The notes under the pieces: model-generated
Told to the model about the DNA's origin: nothing
Seen by the model: the letters and a program-made list of their open reading frames with translations, nothing else
Database searches by the model: none
Assembly (NCBI GenBank): GCA_039920345.1
Contig: JBDSDZ010000107.1
Location: 1-39,768 of the forward strand
Length of the DNA: 39,768 nucleotides
Direction of reading: 5' to 3'
From: Croceibacterium_A sp039920345
GTDB taxonomy: Bacteria > Pseudomonadota > Alphaproteobacteria > Sphingomonadales > Sphingomonadaceae
Position numbers and translations under genes: made by a program
Shown: in pieces, positions 33,204 through 39,768 of the stretch
Layout: every line of letters begins with the position of its first letter
Numbering within the stretch: position 1 is the stretch's first letter

Positions 33204-34535
33204 ATGGCCAAGTACACGTTCCGCCTGCCCGACATTGGCGAAGGCATTGCCGAGGCCGAGATCGTCGCCTGGCACATCAAGATTGGCGACCGGGTCGAAG
33301 AAGATGGCCGCGTGGCCGACATGATGACGGACAAGGCCACCGTGGAAATGGAAAGCCCGGTTGCGGGCACCGTGCTCGAAGTGGCGGGCGAAGTGGGCGA
33401 CGTGATCGCCATCGGCTCGACGCTGGTGGTGCTCGAGACCGACGGCGATGCGGCCGAGGACGCGGGTCCTTCGACAGGCTCAGGACGAGCGGAGGTTAGT
33501 GCGCCAGAGCCAGCTGTGCCGCCGCCTGCTGTCGAAGCGTCTCCGCCCGTCCCCACTCCGGCCCCGCAACCGGCCCCAGCGCCTGCACCTGAACCCAAAC
33601 CCGAACCCGCTCATCCTGAGCCTGTCGAAGGACGCGCGCCCAAGCCAGTCAGCGCTTCGCAGGCCAAGGTCCTCGCCAGCCCGGCCGTGCGCCAGCGGGC
33701 CAAGGAAATGGGCATCGACCTGGCCGACGTTCGCCCGGCCGAAGGCGGACGGCTGCGCCATGCCGATCTCGACGCATTCCTGTCCTATGGCGGGGCGAGC
33801 GGCTATGCGCCCGCCGGCCGCACCGGGCAGGATGAGACGATCAAGGTCGTCGGCCTGCGCCGCCGCATTGCCGAGAACATGGCCGCGTCCAAGCGCAACA
33901 TCCCGCACTTTGCCTATGTCGAAGAGTGCGACGTCACCGATCTGGAAAAGCTGCGCGGCGATCTCAACGCCAATCGGGGGGACAAGCCCAAGCTGACCTT
34001 GCTGCCGCTGCTGATCGCCGCGGTGTGCCGCGCGCTGCCCGATTTCCCGATGCTCAATGCGCGCTATGATGACGAGGCCAACGTGGTCACCCGCTTTGGC
34101 GCGGTCCACCTCGGCATGGCGACAATGACCCCGGCCGGGCTGATGGTGCCGGTAATCCGCGATGCACAAGACAAGAACCTGTGGCAGCTGGCAGGCGAGA
34201 TCCTGCGCCTCTCCGAAGCCGCCCGCGAGGGCAAGGCGAAGCCGGACGAGCTGTCGGGTTCCACTTTCACGCTCACCTCGCTCGGCCCGCTTGGCGGCAT
34301 TGCCTCGACCCCGGTGATCAACCGGCCGGAAGTGGCGATCCTGGCGCCAAACCGCATTGTCGAGCGGCCGATGTTTGTTAGCGACCGGATGGGCGGCGAG
34401 CGGATCGAAAAGCGCAAGATCATGAACCTGTCGATCAGCTGCGATCACCGCGTGGTCGATGGCTACGATGCGGCCGCGTTCGTGCAGGCGGTCAAGAAAC
34501 TGATCGAAACGCCGGTGCTGTTGCTGGCCAACTGA
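33204..34535 (+). CDS. bkdB: Lipoamide acyltransferase (E2) of the branched-chain 2-oxoacid dehydrogenase
   Basis: A 443-residue E2 protein. Residues 1-80 are a lipoyl domain with the modified lysine K44 in MTDKATVEM. A Pro/Ala-rich linker (about 97-135) is flanked by two short non-native-looking segments, GPSTGSGRA (88-96) and AHPEPVEGR (136-144), encoded by REP-like repeats. A peripheral-subunit-binding domain (about 156-193, SPAVRQRAKEMGID) and the catalytic domain follow, ending with the H-x-x-x-D-G motif (H415, D419) in CDHRVVDGYD. It carries acyl groups between E1 and CoA. No E3 gene is adjacent; the operon relies on a dehydrogenase elsewhere. Confidence 0.94.
   Translation: MAKYTFRLPDIGEGIAEAEIVAWHIKIGDRVEEDGRVADMMTDKATVEMESPVAGTVLEVAGEVGDVIAIGSTLVVLETDGDAAEDAGPSTGSGRAEVSAPEPAVPPPAVEASPPVPTPAPQPAPAPAPEPKPEPAHPEPVEGRAPKPVSASQAKVLASPAVRQRAKEMGIDLADVRPAEGGRLRHADLDAFLSYGGASGYAPAGRTGQDETIKVVGLRRRIAENMAASKRNIPHFAYVEECDVTDLEKLRGDLNANRGDKPKLTLLPLLIAAVCRALPDFPMLNARYDDEANVVTRFGAVHLGMATMTPAGLMVPVIRDAQDKNLWQLAGEILRLSEAAREGKAKPDELSGSTFTLTSLGPLGGIASTPVINRPEVAILAPNRIVERPMFVSDRMGGERIEKRKIMNLSISCDHRVVDGYDAAAFVQAVKKLIETPVLLLAN
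33466..33490 (+). repeat. REP-like element 1 inside the E2 gene
   Basis: A 25-base unit reading GTCCTTCGACAGGCTCAGGA then CGAGC. It matches the 33609-33633 element in reverse orientation at 24 of 25 positions. The core TTCGACAGGCTCAGGA resembles repetitive extragenic elements that are widespread in proteobacterial genomes, which I recall from general knowledge. Here it is translated in frame as GPSTGSGRA. Confidence 0.75.
33609..33633 (-). repeat. REP-like element 2 inside the E2 gene, inverted copy
   Basis: The reverse complement of this 25-base stretch differs from element 1 at one position. It is translated in frame as AHPEPVEGR. With element 1 it brackets the Pro/Ala-rich linker and could form a long stem in the mRNA with a loop of about 118 bases. 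Confidence 0.75.
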
Positions 34536-34552
34536 TCTGCAAAGGCGGTGTC

Positions 34553-35140
34553 ATGACTTACGAGCCACGCATAGATGACAAGATCGTCCAGGCCGCGCCT
34601 TTCGCGCGGCCGATCCTCGAGCACTTGCGCGCATTGGTCCACCGGGTGATCCCCGAGGCAGACGAGGCGATCAAGTGGGGCATGCCGCACTTCACCTACC
34701 GGGATAAGAACATCGCCGGGATGGCGGCGTTCAAGGCACATTGCGCGTTCATCATCCACGGCGACGGCCGGCAGGGCGATGCGATGGGCCAGTTCGGCAA
34801 GATCGCCACGCTGGCCGACTTGCCGCCGGAACACGAACTCGACGCCAAACTGCTCGAAGCCAAAGCGCGGATCGACAGCGAGGGGACCGCACTCAAGCGT
34901 CCCGCCAAAGCCAAGCCCAACGCTGCGCGCAGCATCGCCATGCCGGATGATTTCAGCGCTGCCCTGGCCGGCAACGGCGCGGCGGCGGCGACGTTCGCCG
35001 GGTTTCCGCCGTCGCATCGCTACGATTATCTGGAATGGATTACTGAGGCCAAGCGGCCCGAGACGCGCGCCAAACGGATCGGCGAGGCGCTCGAATGGCT
35101 CGCCGAGGGCAAGCGCCGTAACTGGAAATACGAACGCTGA
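34553..35140 (+). CDS. DUF1801/YdeI (OmpD-associated) family protein
   Basis: A 195-residue cytoplasmic protein. The N-terminal 115 residues match the DUF1801 pattern (LRALVHRVIPEADEAIKWGMPHFTY, then NIAGMAAFKAHCAFIIHG). The C-terminal part is YdeI-like, with FAGFPPSHRYDYLEWITEAK followed by RPETRAKRIGEALEWLAEGK. The biochemical function is not established. It follows the E2 gene by 17 bases and could be co-transcribed, but a functional link to keto-acid breakdown is not evident. It is convergent with the secreted protein gene, four bases away. Confidence 0.87.
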   Translation: MTYEPRIDDKIVQAAPFARPILEHLRALVHRVIPEADEAIKWGMPHFTYRDKNIAGMAAFKAHCAFIIHGDGRQGDAMGQFGKIATLADLPPEHELDAKLLEAKARIDSEGTALKRPAKAKPNAARSIAMPDDFSAALAGNGAAAATFAGFPPSHRYDYLEWITEAKRPETRAKRIGEALEWLAEGKRRNWKYER

Positions 35141-35144
35141 CGCC

Positions 35145-35546
35145 TTAGCGCACGATCGACCGATAGCTCAGCCGACCTTCGCCGCCGCGCATCTGCCAGC
35201 GCAAGTGCGTGGTCCCTGGGGGAACGGCGTCGGCGTCGGCCAGACGGCGCCATGAACGTCCGCCATCGGTCGACACCTCGAGCCCGTCATGGCTGGTGCT
35301 TTCCACCGCGAGATGGCGGGGCACGGCGCTGACCACGGTGTAGCTGCCGCCGCGCGGGGCATGCCAGGTGAGGATCGTGACCACCTTATCGCCCGCGCTC
35401 AGGCGGGTGATGGGGGCGATAGTACGGGTGCCGTTCTCGCTGCGCTCCTGATAGACCCCGCTTTGCACAGCCACGGCCTGCGCGGCGAGCGGTGCAGGCA
35501 TGAACACGCAGGCGAGTGTGGCTGCAGCGACAAGCGGTTTGAACAT
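35145..35546 (-). CDS. Small secreted protein of unknown function
   Basis: A 133-residue protein with a Sec signal peptide (FKPLVAAATLACVFMPAPLAAQA, cleavage probably after AAQA near residue 23, given here as a shortened description of its hydrophobic core). The mature part is about 110 residues and looks beta-rich, with GDKVVTILTWHAPRGGSYTV and STDGGRSWRRLADADAVPPG. The latter is reminiscent of BNR-type Asp-box turns (S-x-D-G-G-x-S-W). There is one such motif only, so a sialidase-like role is not supported. I do not recognise a named family. The ATG is clear. Confidence 0.72.
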   Translation of the reverse strand: MFKPLVAAATLACVFMPAPLAAQAVAVQSGVYQERSENGTRTIAPITRLSAGDKVVTILTWHAPRGGSYTVVSAVPRHLAVESTSHDGLEVSTDGGRSWRRLADADAVPPGTTHLRWQMRGGEGRLSYRSIVR

Positions 35547-35675
35547 CGATCGGCCCCCGTGTGCGGCCCCCGCCGCGACTGACCAAAGCTTGCGTTCGAA
35601 CTTGCGAAAATATGGTTAACGCGAGTGCAAGATTCGCCCTTGCGCACGCGCGCTTGCCGGGGGCGGGCAGGGCGG

Positions 35676-35704
35676 TTGACAGGGTGTGGACCCTGCCCTA
35701 GTGG
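35676..35704 (+). promoter_or_regulatory. Probable promoter of tRNA-Asp
   Basis: A perfect TTGACA (35676-35681) is followed after 17 bases by TAGTGG (35699-35704), a poor -10. The spacing to the tRNA 5' end (35737) fits a short leader of about 25 bases. Confidence 0.5.
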
Positions 35705-35736
35705 CGCTGCTCCCAAGCGGTGCAACGTCCAGATAC

Positions 35737-35813
<77 letters not shown>

Positions 35814-35885
35814 CTTGGGACCATCCTACCTGCTGAAAATCAGATAGTTGGTGCGCATTTGCGCGCTGCTGGTTATGTCGCCCGA

Positions 35886-37013
35886 ATGACCGGATCGCGC
35901 CGCATCCTGACCGTTTTCGGCACTCGTCCCGAGGCCATCAAGCTGTTCCCGCTGGTTCATGCGCTGGAGCGCGATCCGCGCTTCGTCAGCCGCACTTGCT
36001 CGAGCGGGCAGCACCGCGAATTGCTCGATCCAGTGCTGGCGCTGGCAGGTATTATTCCGGACCACGACCTCGCGTTGATGCGTCCGGGGCAGGCGCTGGA
36101 AGGCCTGACCGCCGCGCTGCTTGTCGGACTCGGCACGGTGCTCGATGCTGAGCGGCCGGACTGGGTCGTGGTGCAGGGCGATACCGCAACCGCCCTCGCG
36201 GCTACAGCTGCGGCCTGGCTGCGGGGGATCCCGGTCGCCCATGTCGAAGCGGGCCTGCGAAGCGGTGACATCGCGCATCCCTGGCCTGAAGAAATCAATC
36301 GCACGCTCGTCGGAGCCGTTGCGACCTTGCATTGCGCGCCCACGACAGGTGCGGCCGAGGCGCTGCGGGGCGAAGGGGTCGATCCGCGCACCATCCATGT
36401 CGCTGGTAACACCGTGATCGACGCGCTGCACTGGATGCGCGCGCGATTGGCGCGCGAACCCGGCCTGGCTGGCGGTCTGGACGAACTGGCGCATCGCTAC
36501 TCCGGCAAACGGGTGATTGCAGTCACCTTGCACCGCCGCGAAAACCTGGGTGAGCTATCCGCTGTTGCCGAGGCGATACGCTACCTTGCGGCGCGGTCCG
36601 ATGTCGCGGTGATCTTCCCGGTGCATCCCAATCCCGAGGTCCGTTCCGCGGTCGAGCCGGTGCTGTCGGGCCTCGCCAATGTCGCTATGACCCCGCCGCT
36701 CGATTACCCGCACTTTGCCCGCCTGCTTGGCCTCGCGCACGTCGTCCTGACCGACAGCGGCGGGGTGCAGGAGGAAGCGCCTGCGCTTGGCGTGCCGGTG
36801 CTGGTCGCGCGCCAGACGACCGAACGGCCGGAAGGTGTGGCTGCCGGGACCGCGCGCCTGGTCGGGACCGATACCGCCCGGATCGTCGCTGAAGCGACCC
36901 GGCTGCTCGACGATGACACCGCCCACGCAGCAATGGCGCGCGCCCACAACCCTTACGGCGATGGCCGCAGCGCAGCGCGAATTGTCGAACTGCTGGCGGC
37001 CGCGACCGCCTAG
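35886..37013 (+). CDS. wecB: UDP-N-acetylglucosamine 2-epimerase (non-hydrolysing)
   Basis: A 375-residue WecB/MnaA-type enzyme that interconverts UDP-GlcNAc and UDP-ManNAc. It has ILTVFGTRPEAIKLFPLV at the start, then VQGDTATALA, HVEAGLRSGD, the catalytic-region ITLHRRENLG-like segment (here VTLHRREN), and LTDSGGVQEEAPALGVPVLV near the end. The product could feed a ManNAc-containing glycan, although the gene lies 8.5 kb from the polysaccharide cluster and next to tRNA-Asp. ATG 35886 is chosen over TTG 35859 because the conserved N-terminus begins just after it. It overlaps the convergent DUF2842 gene by four bases. Confidence 0.93.
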   Translation: MTGSRRILTVFGTRPEAIKLFPLVHALERDPRFVSRTCSSGQHRELLDPVLALAGIIPDHDLALMRPGQALEGLTAALLVGLGTVLDAERPDWVVVQGDTATALAATAAAWLRGIPVAHVEAGLRSGDIAHPWPEEINRTLVGAVATLHCAPTTGAAEALRGEGVDPRTIHVAGNTVIDALHWMRARLAREPGLAGGLDELAHRYSGKRVIAVTLHRRENLGELSAVAEAIRYLAARSDVAVIFPVHPNPEVRSAVEPVLSGLANVAMTPPLDYPHFARLLGLAHVVLTDSGGVQEEAPALGVPVLVARQTTERPEGVAAGTARLVGTDTARIVAEATRLLDDDTAHAAMARAHNPYGDGRSAARIVELLAAATA

Positions 37014-37222
37014 CCCCAGCGGCCGGTTTCCATCCAGATCAGGAACCGCCGCAGCGGCAGCAGCCAGATCACGCCGAGGATCAGATAGACCACGCCTTGC
37101 AGCAACACCGGCAGCCGTTCGATCCATTGCGACGCCCAGACAATCGCCAGCGCATAGAGGCCGAGCCCGATCAGCAAGCCGGTCACCCCAAGCGGTATCC
37201 GCAGGGTCGGCTTGTCACGCAT
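37010..37222 (-). CDS. DUF2842 small membrane protein
   Basis: A 70-residue protein with two hydrophobic segments (GVTGLLIGLGLYALAIVWAS and LLQGVVYLILGVIWLLPLR) and a short C-terminal tail ending METGRWG. This matches the DUF2842 family, common in alphaproteobacteria, of unknown role. Its ATG overlaps the stop of the 5-formyl-THF cyclo-ligase gene as TGATG, so the two are translationally coupled. Confidence 0.87.
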   Translation of the reverse strand: MRDKPTLRIPLGVTGLLIGLGLYALAIVWASQWIERLPVLLQGVVYLILGVIWLLPLRRFLIWMETGRWG

Positions 37223-37806
37223 CAGAAGGGCCCGAGGACGCGCGTCGGGGTGACGATGGCGCTCAGGCGCATGTCGTGCGGCTCGACTGGCAGTTCAGGC
37301 ACTTCCTGCACGTCCCACGCCATGCCGATGGCGACCGTGTGCGGGTGGGCGGCGAGATAGCGGTCGTAATAGCCGCCGCCCTGGCCCAGCCGGTCGCCTG
37401 AGCTGGTGAAACCCACCAGCGGCATGAACAGCACATCGGGTACCACCACCGGAGCCGCAACGCCCGGTTGGCGCAGGCCCCACACACCCGCCTCGAGGTC
37501 GGACTCCTCGTACGGATCGGTGTGGCGGCGAAATTCCATCGGCTTGTCGAGGGTGGTTACCCGGGGCAGGGCAACCGGATGCCCGTTCTCGAAGAAATAG
37601 CGGATGTAGCCCCCTGAAGGCGCCTCACCATCGTCCGAGCGGTAGAGCCCGACCGTCGCCCCTTCCGGCACCAGTTCCAGCACCGCAGCAGGCGGGCGGC
37701 TGAAAACCAGCGCGCTGACTTGCGGCGGCAGGGCATCGGCATGCTCGCGGCGCCGCGTGCGAAGTGCGTCACGCAGCTGCTTCTTGCGGTCGATTAGGTC
37801 GGACAT
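37222..37806 (-). CDS. 5-formyltetrahydrofolate cyclo-ligase
   Basis: A 194-residue protein of the 5-FTHF cyclo-ligase family, which converts 5-formyl-THF to methenyl-THF with ATP. It has the basic N-terminus KKQLRDALRTRRREH, the strand GLYRSDDGEAPSG, and the family signature region LMPLVGFTSSGDRLGQGGGYYDRYL near residues 130-155 (given in pieces: GFTSSGDRLGQGGG, YYDRYL). ATG 37806 fits the domain start. The gene is directly downstream of the 6S RNA, the same order as ssrS-ygfA in enterobacteria, and the two may be co-transcribed. Confidence 0.93.
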   Translation of the reverse strand: MSDLIDRKKQLRDALRTRRREHADALPPQVSALVFSRPPAAVLELVPEGATVGLYRSDDGEAPSGGYIRYFFENGHPVALPRVTTLDKPMEFRRHTDPYEESDLEAGVWGLRQPGVAAPVVVPDVLFMPLVGFTSSGDRLGQGGGYYDRYLAAHPHTVAIGMAWDVQEVPELPVEPHDMRLSAIVTPTRVLGPF

Positions 37807-37825
37807 CCGGGCCCTTTGCCGCGAT

Positions 37826-37963
37826 TGGCCCATGGGAACAAGTGGCGGAACCACCATGGGTCGTTTGCCGAGAAATCCACCGACGCCTCGACGTCAGGTG
37901 GGAACCATATGCACCGGCCTCCAGGACAAACCCGCAGACCGAACAGGGACAGCTCCCATGGAT
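37826..37963 (-). ncRNA. ssrS: 6S RNA
   Basis: The gap between zapA and the cyclo-ligase gene, the usual position of 6S RNA, folds as expected on the minus strand. A closing stem pairs CCATGGGA (37961-37954) with TCCCATGG (37837-37830). The 3' side of the central bubble has a small hairpin GTGG-TTCCG-CCAC (37854-37842). An inner stem pairs GGGTTTG with CAAACGACCC, and an apical hairpin is CCACCTGACG with CGTCGGTGG. A TATAAG (37971-37966) just upstream could be the -10. 6S RNA binds the housekeeping sigma-70 polymerase and mimics an open promoter. The exact ends are estimates. Confidence 0.8.
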
Positions 37964-38036
37964 TGCTTATAGCCTCAGGGATGTTCAAAGGCTCGTTCCG
38001 GGCAGTCCCGCCAAGCCCTATCTAGGCGTTACCGGG

Positions 38037-38339
38037 TCAGCTCTCAAGCTGCGATGCGAGTTGTTCGAGCCGATCAGCCAGCGATTCAAGCTTTTGCGCC
38101 GCAGCGCCGTCGTCCGGCGCCGCAGCCGGAGCAGCGCCGCCGCGCAATTCGTGCAGCTCGTCAGCCAGCAGCAGCGCTGCAAACAGCAGCGTGCGTGCCT
38201 CGGACTGGCCGCCGATGGCCGGCATTCCCGCCAGCTTGCTGTCGATTGACTGGCCGAGCGCGCGGATATGGCCTTCTTCCCCCGGCGCGCAGGCGACGGC
38301 GTAGTTGCGCCCGCCGATCGTCAGGGTGACGTCACTCAT
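38037..38339 (-). CDS. zapA: Cell division protein ZapA
   Basis: A 100-residue ZapA homologue. The N-terminal domain reads VTLTIGGRNYAVACAPGEEGHIRALG, given here only as its conserved start TIGGRNY and CAPGEE, and the C-terminal half is a long amphipathic coiled coil (LLFAALLLADELHELRG, then KLESLADRLEQLASQLE). ZapA cross-links FtsZ filaments at the division ring. It overlaps the small upstream gene as ATGA (4 bases) and lies upstream of 6S RNA, an order shared with many proteobacteria. Confidence 0.93.
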   Translation of the reverse strand: MSDVTLTIGGRNYAVACAPGEEGHIRALGQSIDSKLAGMPAIGGQSEARTLLFAALLLADELHELRGGAAPAAAPDDGAAAQKLESLADRLEQLASQLES

Positions 38340-38530
38340 GGCTCGATCGCTTCGATCAGGCTGTCGAGCTGCGCCAGCGCGGCACCCGCTTCGGCCTGCA
38401 GTGCGGCGTATTTGCGCGCCAGTTCGGGATTGTCGCCACCAGGAGACACCGGCGACCGCACAGCCGCGGTTATCCGGCCCGCCGCTGCGTCGATCCGGGC
38501 CAGTGCCCGCTCAAGCCGTTCCCCTGCCAT
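38336..38530 (-). CDS. Small coiled-coil protein upstream of zapA
   Basis: A 64-residue, Ala- and Glu-rich helical protein (AGERLERALARIDAAAGRI and KYAALQAEAGAALAQLDSL). No named family is recognised, but short coiled-coil proteins in front of zapA are common in alphaproteobacteria. The stop overlaps the zapA ATG as ATGA, which supports translation. The ATG at 38528-38530 is chosen at the start of the coiled coil; the frame stays open far upstream only because it runs antisense to tkt. Confidence 0.75.
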   Translation of the reverse strand: MAGERLERALARIDAAAGRITAAVRSPVSPGGDNPELARKYAALQAEAGAALAQLDSLIEAIEP

Positions 38531-38722
38531 GTGCGGGCGTTTACCAAAAAGGTCCTTGCCGGGCAAAACCTTGGCTGCCGTAGCTGTGAATAAGCCTCGC
38601 CCTGGTCCCGGCGCGGCCAAGCGGGCCGGTTCCCGGGGTTCGCTTGACGCATGGCGGTGCGGTCGCCCAAGGAGCGGCCAGCCGAATCGCGGCCCCTGCC
38701 GACCTTGCCCGGAGCCTTTCGC

Positions 38723-39768
38723 ATGAGCCTCGAACCCGCCCGTCTCGCGCCGATGGCCAATGCTATCCGCGCCCTGTCGATGGACGCGGTGCAGGCGGCG
38801 AATATTGGCCACCCCGGGATGCCGATGGGCATGGCCGACGTCGCCACCGTGCTGTGGTCCGAATTCCTCAAGTTCGATCCGGCCGATCCGCACTGGCCCG
38901 ACCGCGACCGCTTCGTGCTCAGCGCCGGCCACGGTTCGATGCTGATCTATGCGGTGCTCCACCTGACTGGCTATGCCCGACCGACGATGGATGACATCCG
39001 TAATTTCCGCCAGCTCGGCAGCCCGTGCGCGGGTCACCCGGAAAACTTCCTCCTCGACGGGGTGGAAGCGACCACCGGCCCGCTTGGCCAGGGCCTGGCG
39101 ATGGCAGTGGGCATGGCGATTGCCGAGCGGCACCTCAATGCGGTTTTCGGCAGCGAACTGGTCGATCACCAGACCTGGGTGATGGCCGGTGACGGGTGCC
39201 TGATGGAAGGCGTCAATCACGAGGCGATCGGGCTTGCCGGGCACCTCCAGCTTGGCCACCTGAACGTGCTGTGGGACGACAACCACGTTACCATCGACGG
39301 CTCGACCGATCTTTCGACCAGCGAGGATGTGCTGGCTCGCTATCGCGCGAGCGGGTGGCACGCGGTCTCGTGCGACGGGCATGACCCGGCGGACATTCGC
39401 CGCGCGCTGGCCGAAGCGGCGGCCGATCCACGTCCTTCGATCGTCGGTTGCCGGACCATCATCGGCTATGGCGCACCCAACAAGCAGGGCACATCGGCCG
39501 TCCACGGCAATCCGCTTGGTGCCGAGGAAATCGCTGCCGCGCGCGAATTCCTGCACTGGGATTCGCCGGCGTTCGTGATTCCTGACGACATCATGGCCGA
39601 CTGGCGCGCGCTCGGCGAGCGTGGCCAGCAGGCCCACGCCGATTGGGACAAGCGCCACGCTGGCAGCAACCGCAAGGCCGACTTCGATGCCCAAATGGGT
39701 GAGATCGGCGCGCTCGCGGCTCCGGCGCTCAAGCAATACCTTGCCGGGATTGCCAAGGACCAGCCCAA
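38723..39768 (+). CDS. tkt: Transketolase, N-terminal part (cut by window edge)
   Basis: The frame is open from ATG 38723 to the window end, 348 residues of about 650. The thiamine-diphosphate domain is clear: AANIGHPGMPMGMADVA, RFVLSAGHGSMLIYA, GHPE, TGPLGQGLAMAVGMA, and the cofactor motif MAGDGCLMEGVNHEA to WDDNHVTIDG. Transketolase moves two-carbon units in the pentose phosphate pathway. It is divergent from the zapA operon, across a gap of 192 bases. In related genomes it is followed by gap and pgk, which cannot be seen here. Confidence 0.96.
   Translation, partial: MSLEPARLAPMANAIRALSMDAVQAANIGHPGMPMGMADVATVLWSEFLKFDPADPHWPDRDRFVLSAGHGSMLIYAVLHLTGYARPTMDDIRNFRQLGSPCAGHPENFLLDGVEATTGPLGQGLAMAVGMAIAERHLNAVFGSELVDHQTWVMAGDGCLMEGVNHEAIGLAGHLQLGHLNVLWDDNHVTIDGSTDLSTSEDVLARYRASGWHAVSCDGHDPADIRRALAEAAADPRPSIVGCRTIIGYGAPNKQGTSAVHGNPLGAEEIAAAREFLHWDSPAFVIPDDIMADWRALGERGQQAHADWDKRHAGSNRKADFDAQMGEIGALAAPALKQYLAGIAKDQP

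Noticed and set aside
32048..33598. Minus-strand frame of 516 codons opposite E1 beta and E2
   Set aside because: It starts in the REP-like and Pro-rich linker region and has only low-complexity Gly/Ala/Ser sequence; both plus-strand genes are certain.
35145..35546. Secreted protein as a sialidase-like (BNR repeat) enzyme
   Set aside because: Only one Asp-box-like motif is present in about 110 mature residues, too few for a propeller.
38336..39736. Minus-strand frame of 466 codons opposite tkt
   Set aside because: The plus strand encodes an unmistakable transketolase with all thiamine motifs. The long antisense frame is a GC-rich shadow; only its last 64 codons, after tkt, are taken as a gene.

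Overview
The window looks like a chromosomal segment of an alphaproteobacterium of the order Sphingomonadales, most likely an Erythrobacteraceae/Sphingomonadaceae member. This is inferred from protein style, the high-GC housekeeping genes, the order 5-formyl-THF cyclo-ligase / 6S RNA / zapA / small coiled-coil protein / tkt, and a DUF2842 protein. No database search could be run.

Positions 1 to about 27,330 are a Wzy-dependent surface polysaccharide (capsule, exopolysaccharide or O-antigen) locus. A plus-strand arm holds the 3' end of ugd, a membrane nucleoside-sugar 4,6-dehydratase (WbpM/CapD type), an O-antigen ligase/polymerase-like protein, a Wza-type export lipoprotein, a Wzc-type tyrosine autokinase, a membrane-anchored protein of unknown function, and a fusion of a short-chain dehydrogenase/epimerase with a phosphoglycosyl transferase that probably starts the repeat unit. 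A minus-strand arm runs head-on into it, with stop codons interleaved at 9481-9484. It holds a GT4 transferase, an asparagine-synthase-like amidotransferase, a second GT4, a second Wzy-like protein, a TviB-type UDP-GlcNAc 6-dehydrogenase, a UDP-glucuronate 4-epimerase-like enzyme, two tandem GT4 paralogues, a Wzx flippase and a methyltransferase. Beyond lie two more methyltransferases, an acyltransferase-SGNH protein and a Tat-exported beta-helix protein, probably decorating or trimming enzymes. Together the genes suggest a polymer that starts on a 6-deoxy-HexNAc, contains uronic acids (possibly as amides), and is methylated and acylated.

From about 27,340 to the end the genes are housekeeping and visibly more GC-rich: SDR, purF, tRNA-Pro(CGG), thyA, the branched-chain 2-oxoacid dehydrogenase operon (E1 alpha, E1 beta, E2), a DUF1801/YdeI protein, a small secreted protein, tRNA-Asp(GTC), wecB, DUF2842, 5-formyl-THF cyclo-ligase, 6S RNA, zapA, a small coiled-coil protein and the 5' part of tkt.

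No gene-free stretch exceeds 300 bases. The larger gaps are 35547-35736 (tRNA-Asp promoter), 37807-38036 (6S RNA), 38531-38722 (divergent start region of tkt and the zapA operon, no clear motif seen), 17339-17501 and 26023-26205. No CRISPR array, transposase or integrase was seen. The most unusual items are the SDR-phosphoglycosyl transferase fusion, a hexanucleotide repeat that encodes the kinase's tyrosine tail, a purF reading frame with no ATG/GTG/TTG before its catalytic cysteine, an inverted pair of REP-like elements inside the E2 coding sequence, and a 28-bp duplication that rewrites the end of the Wza-type protein.
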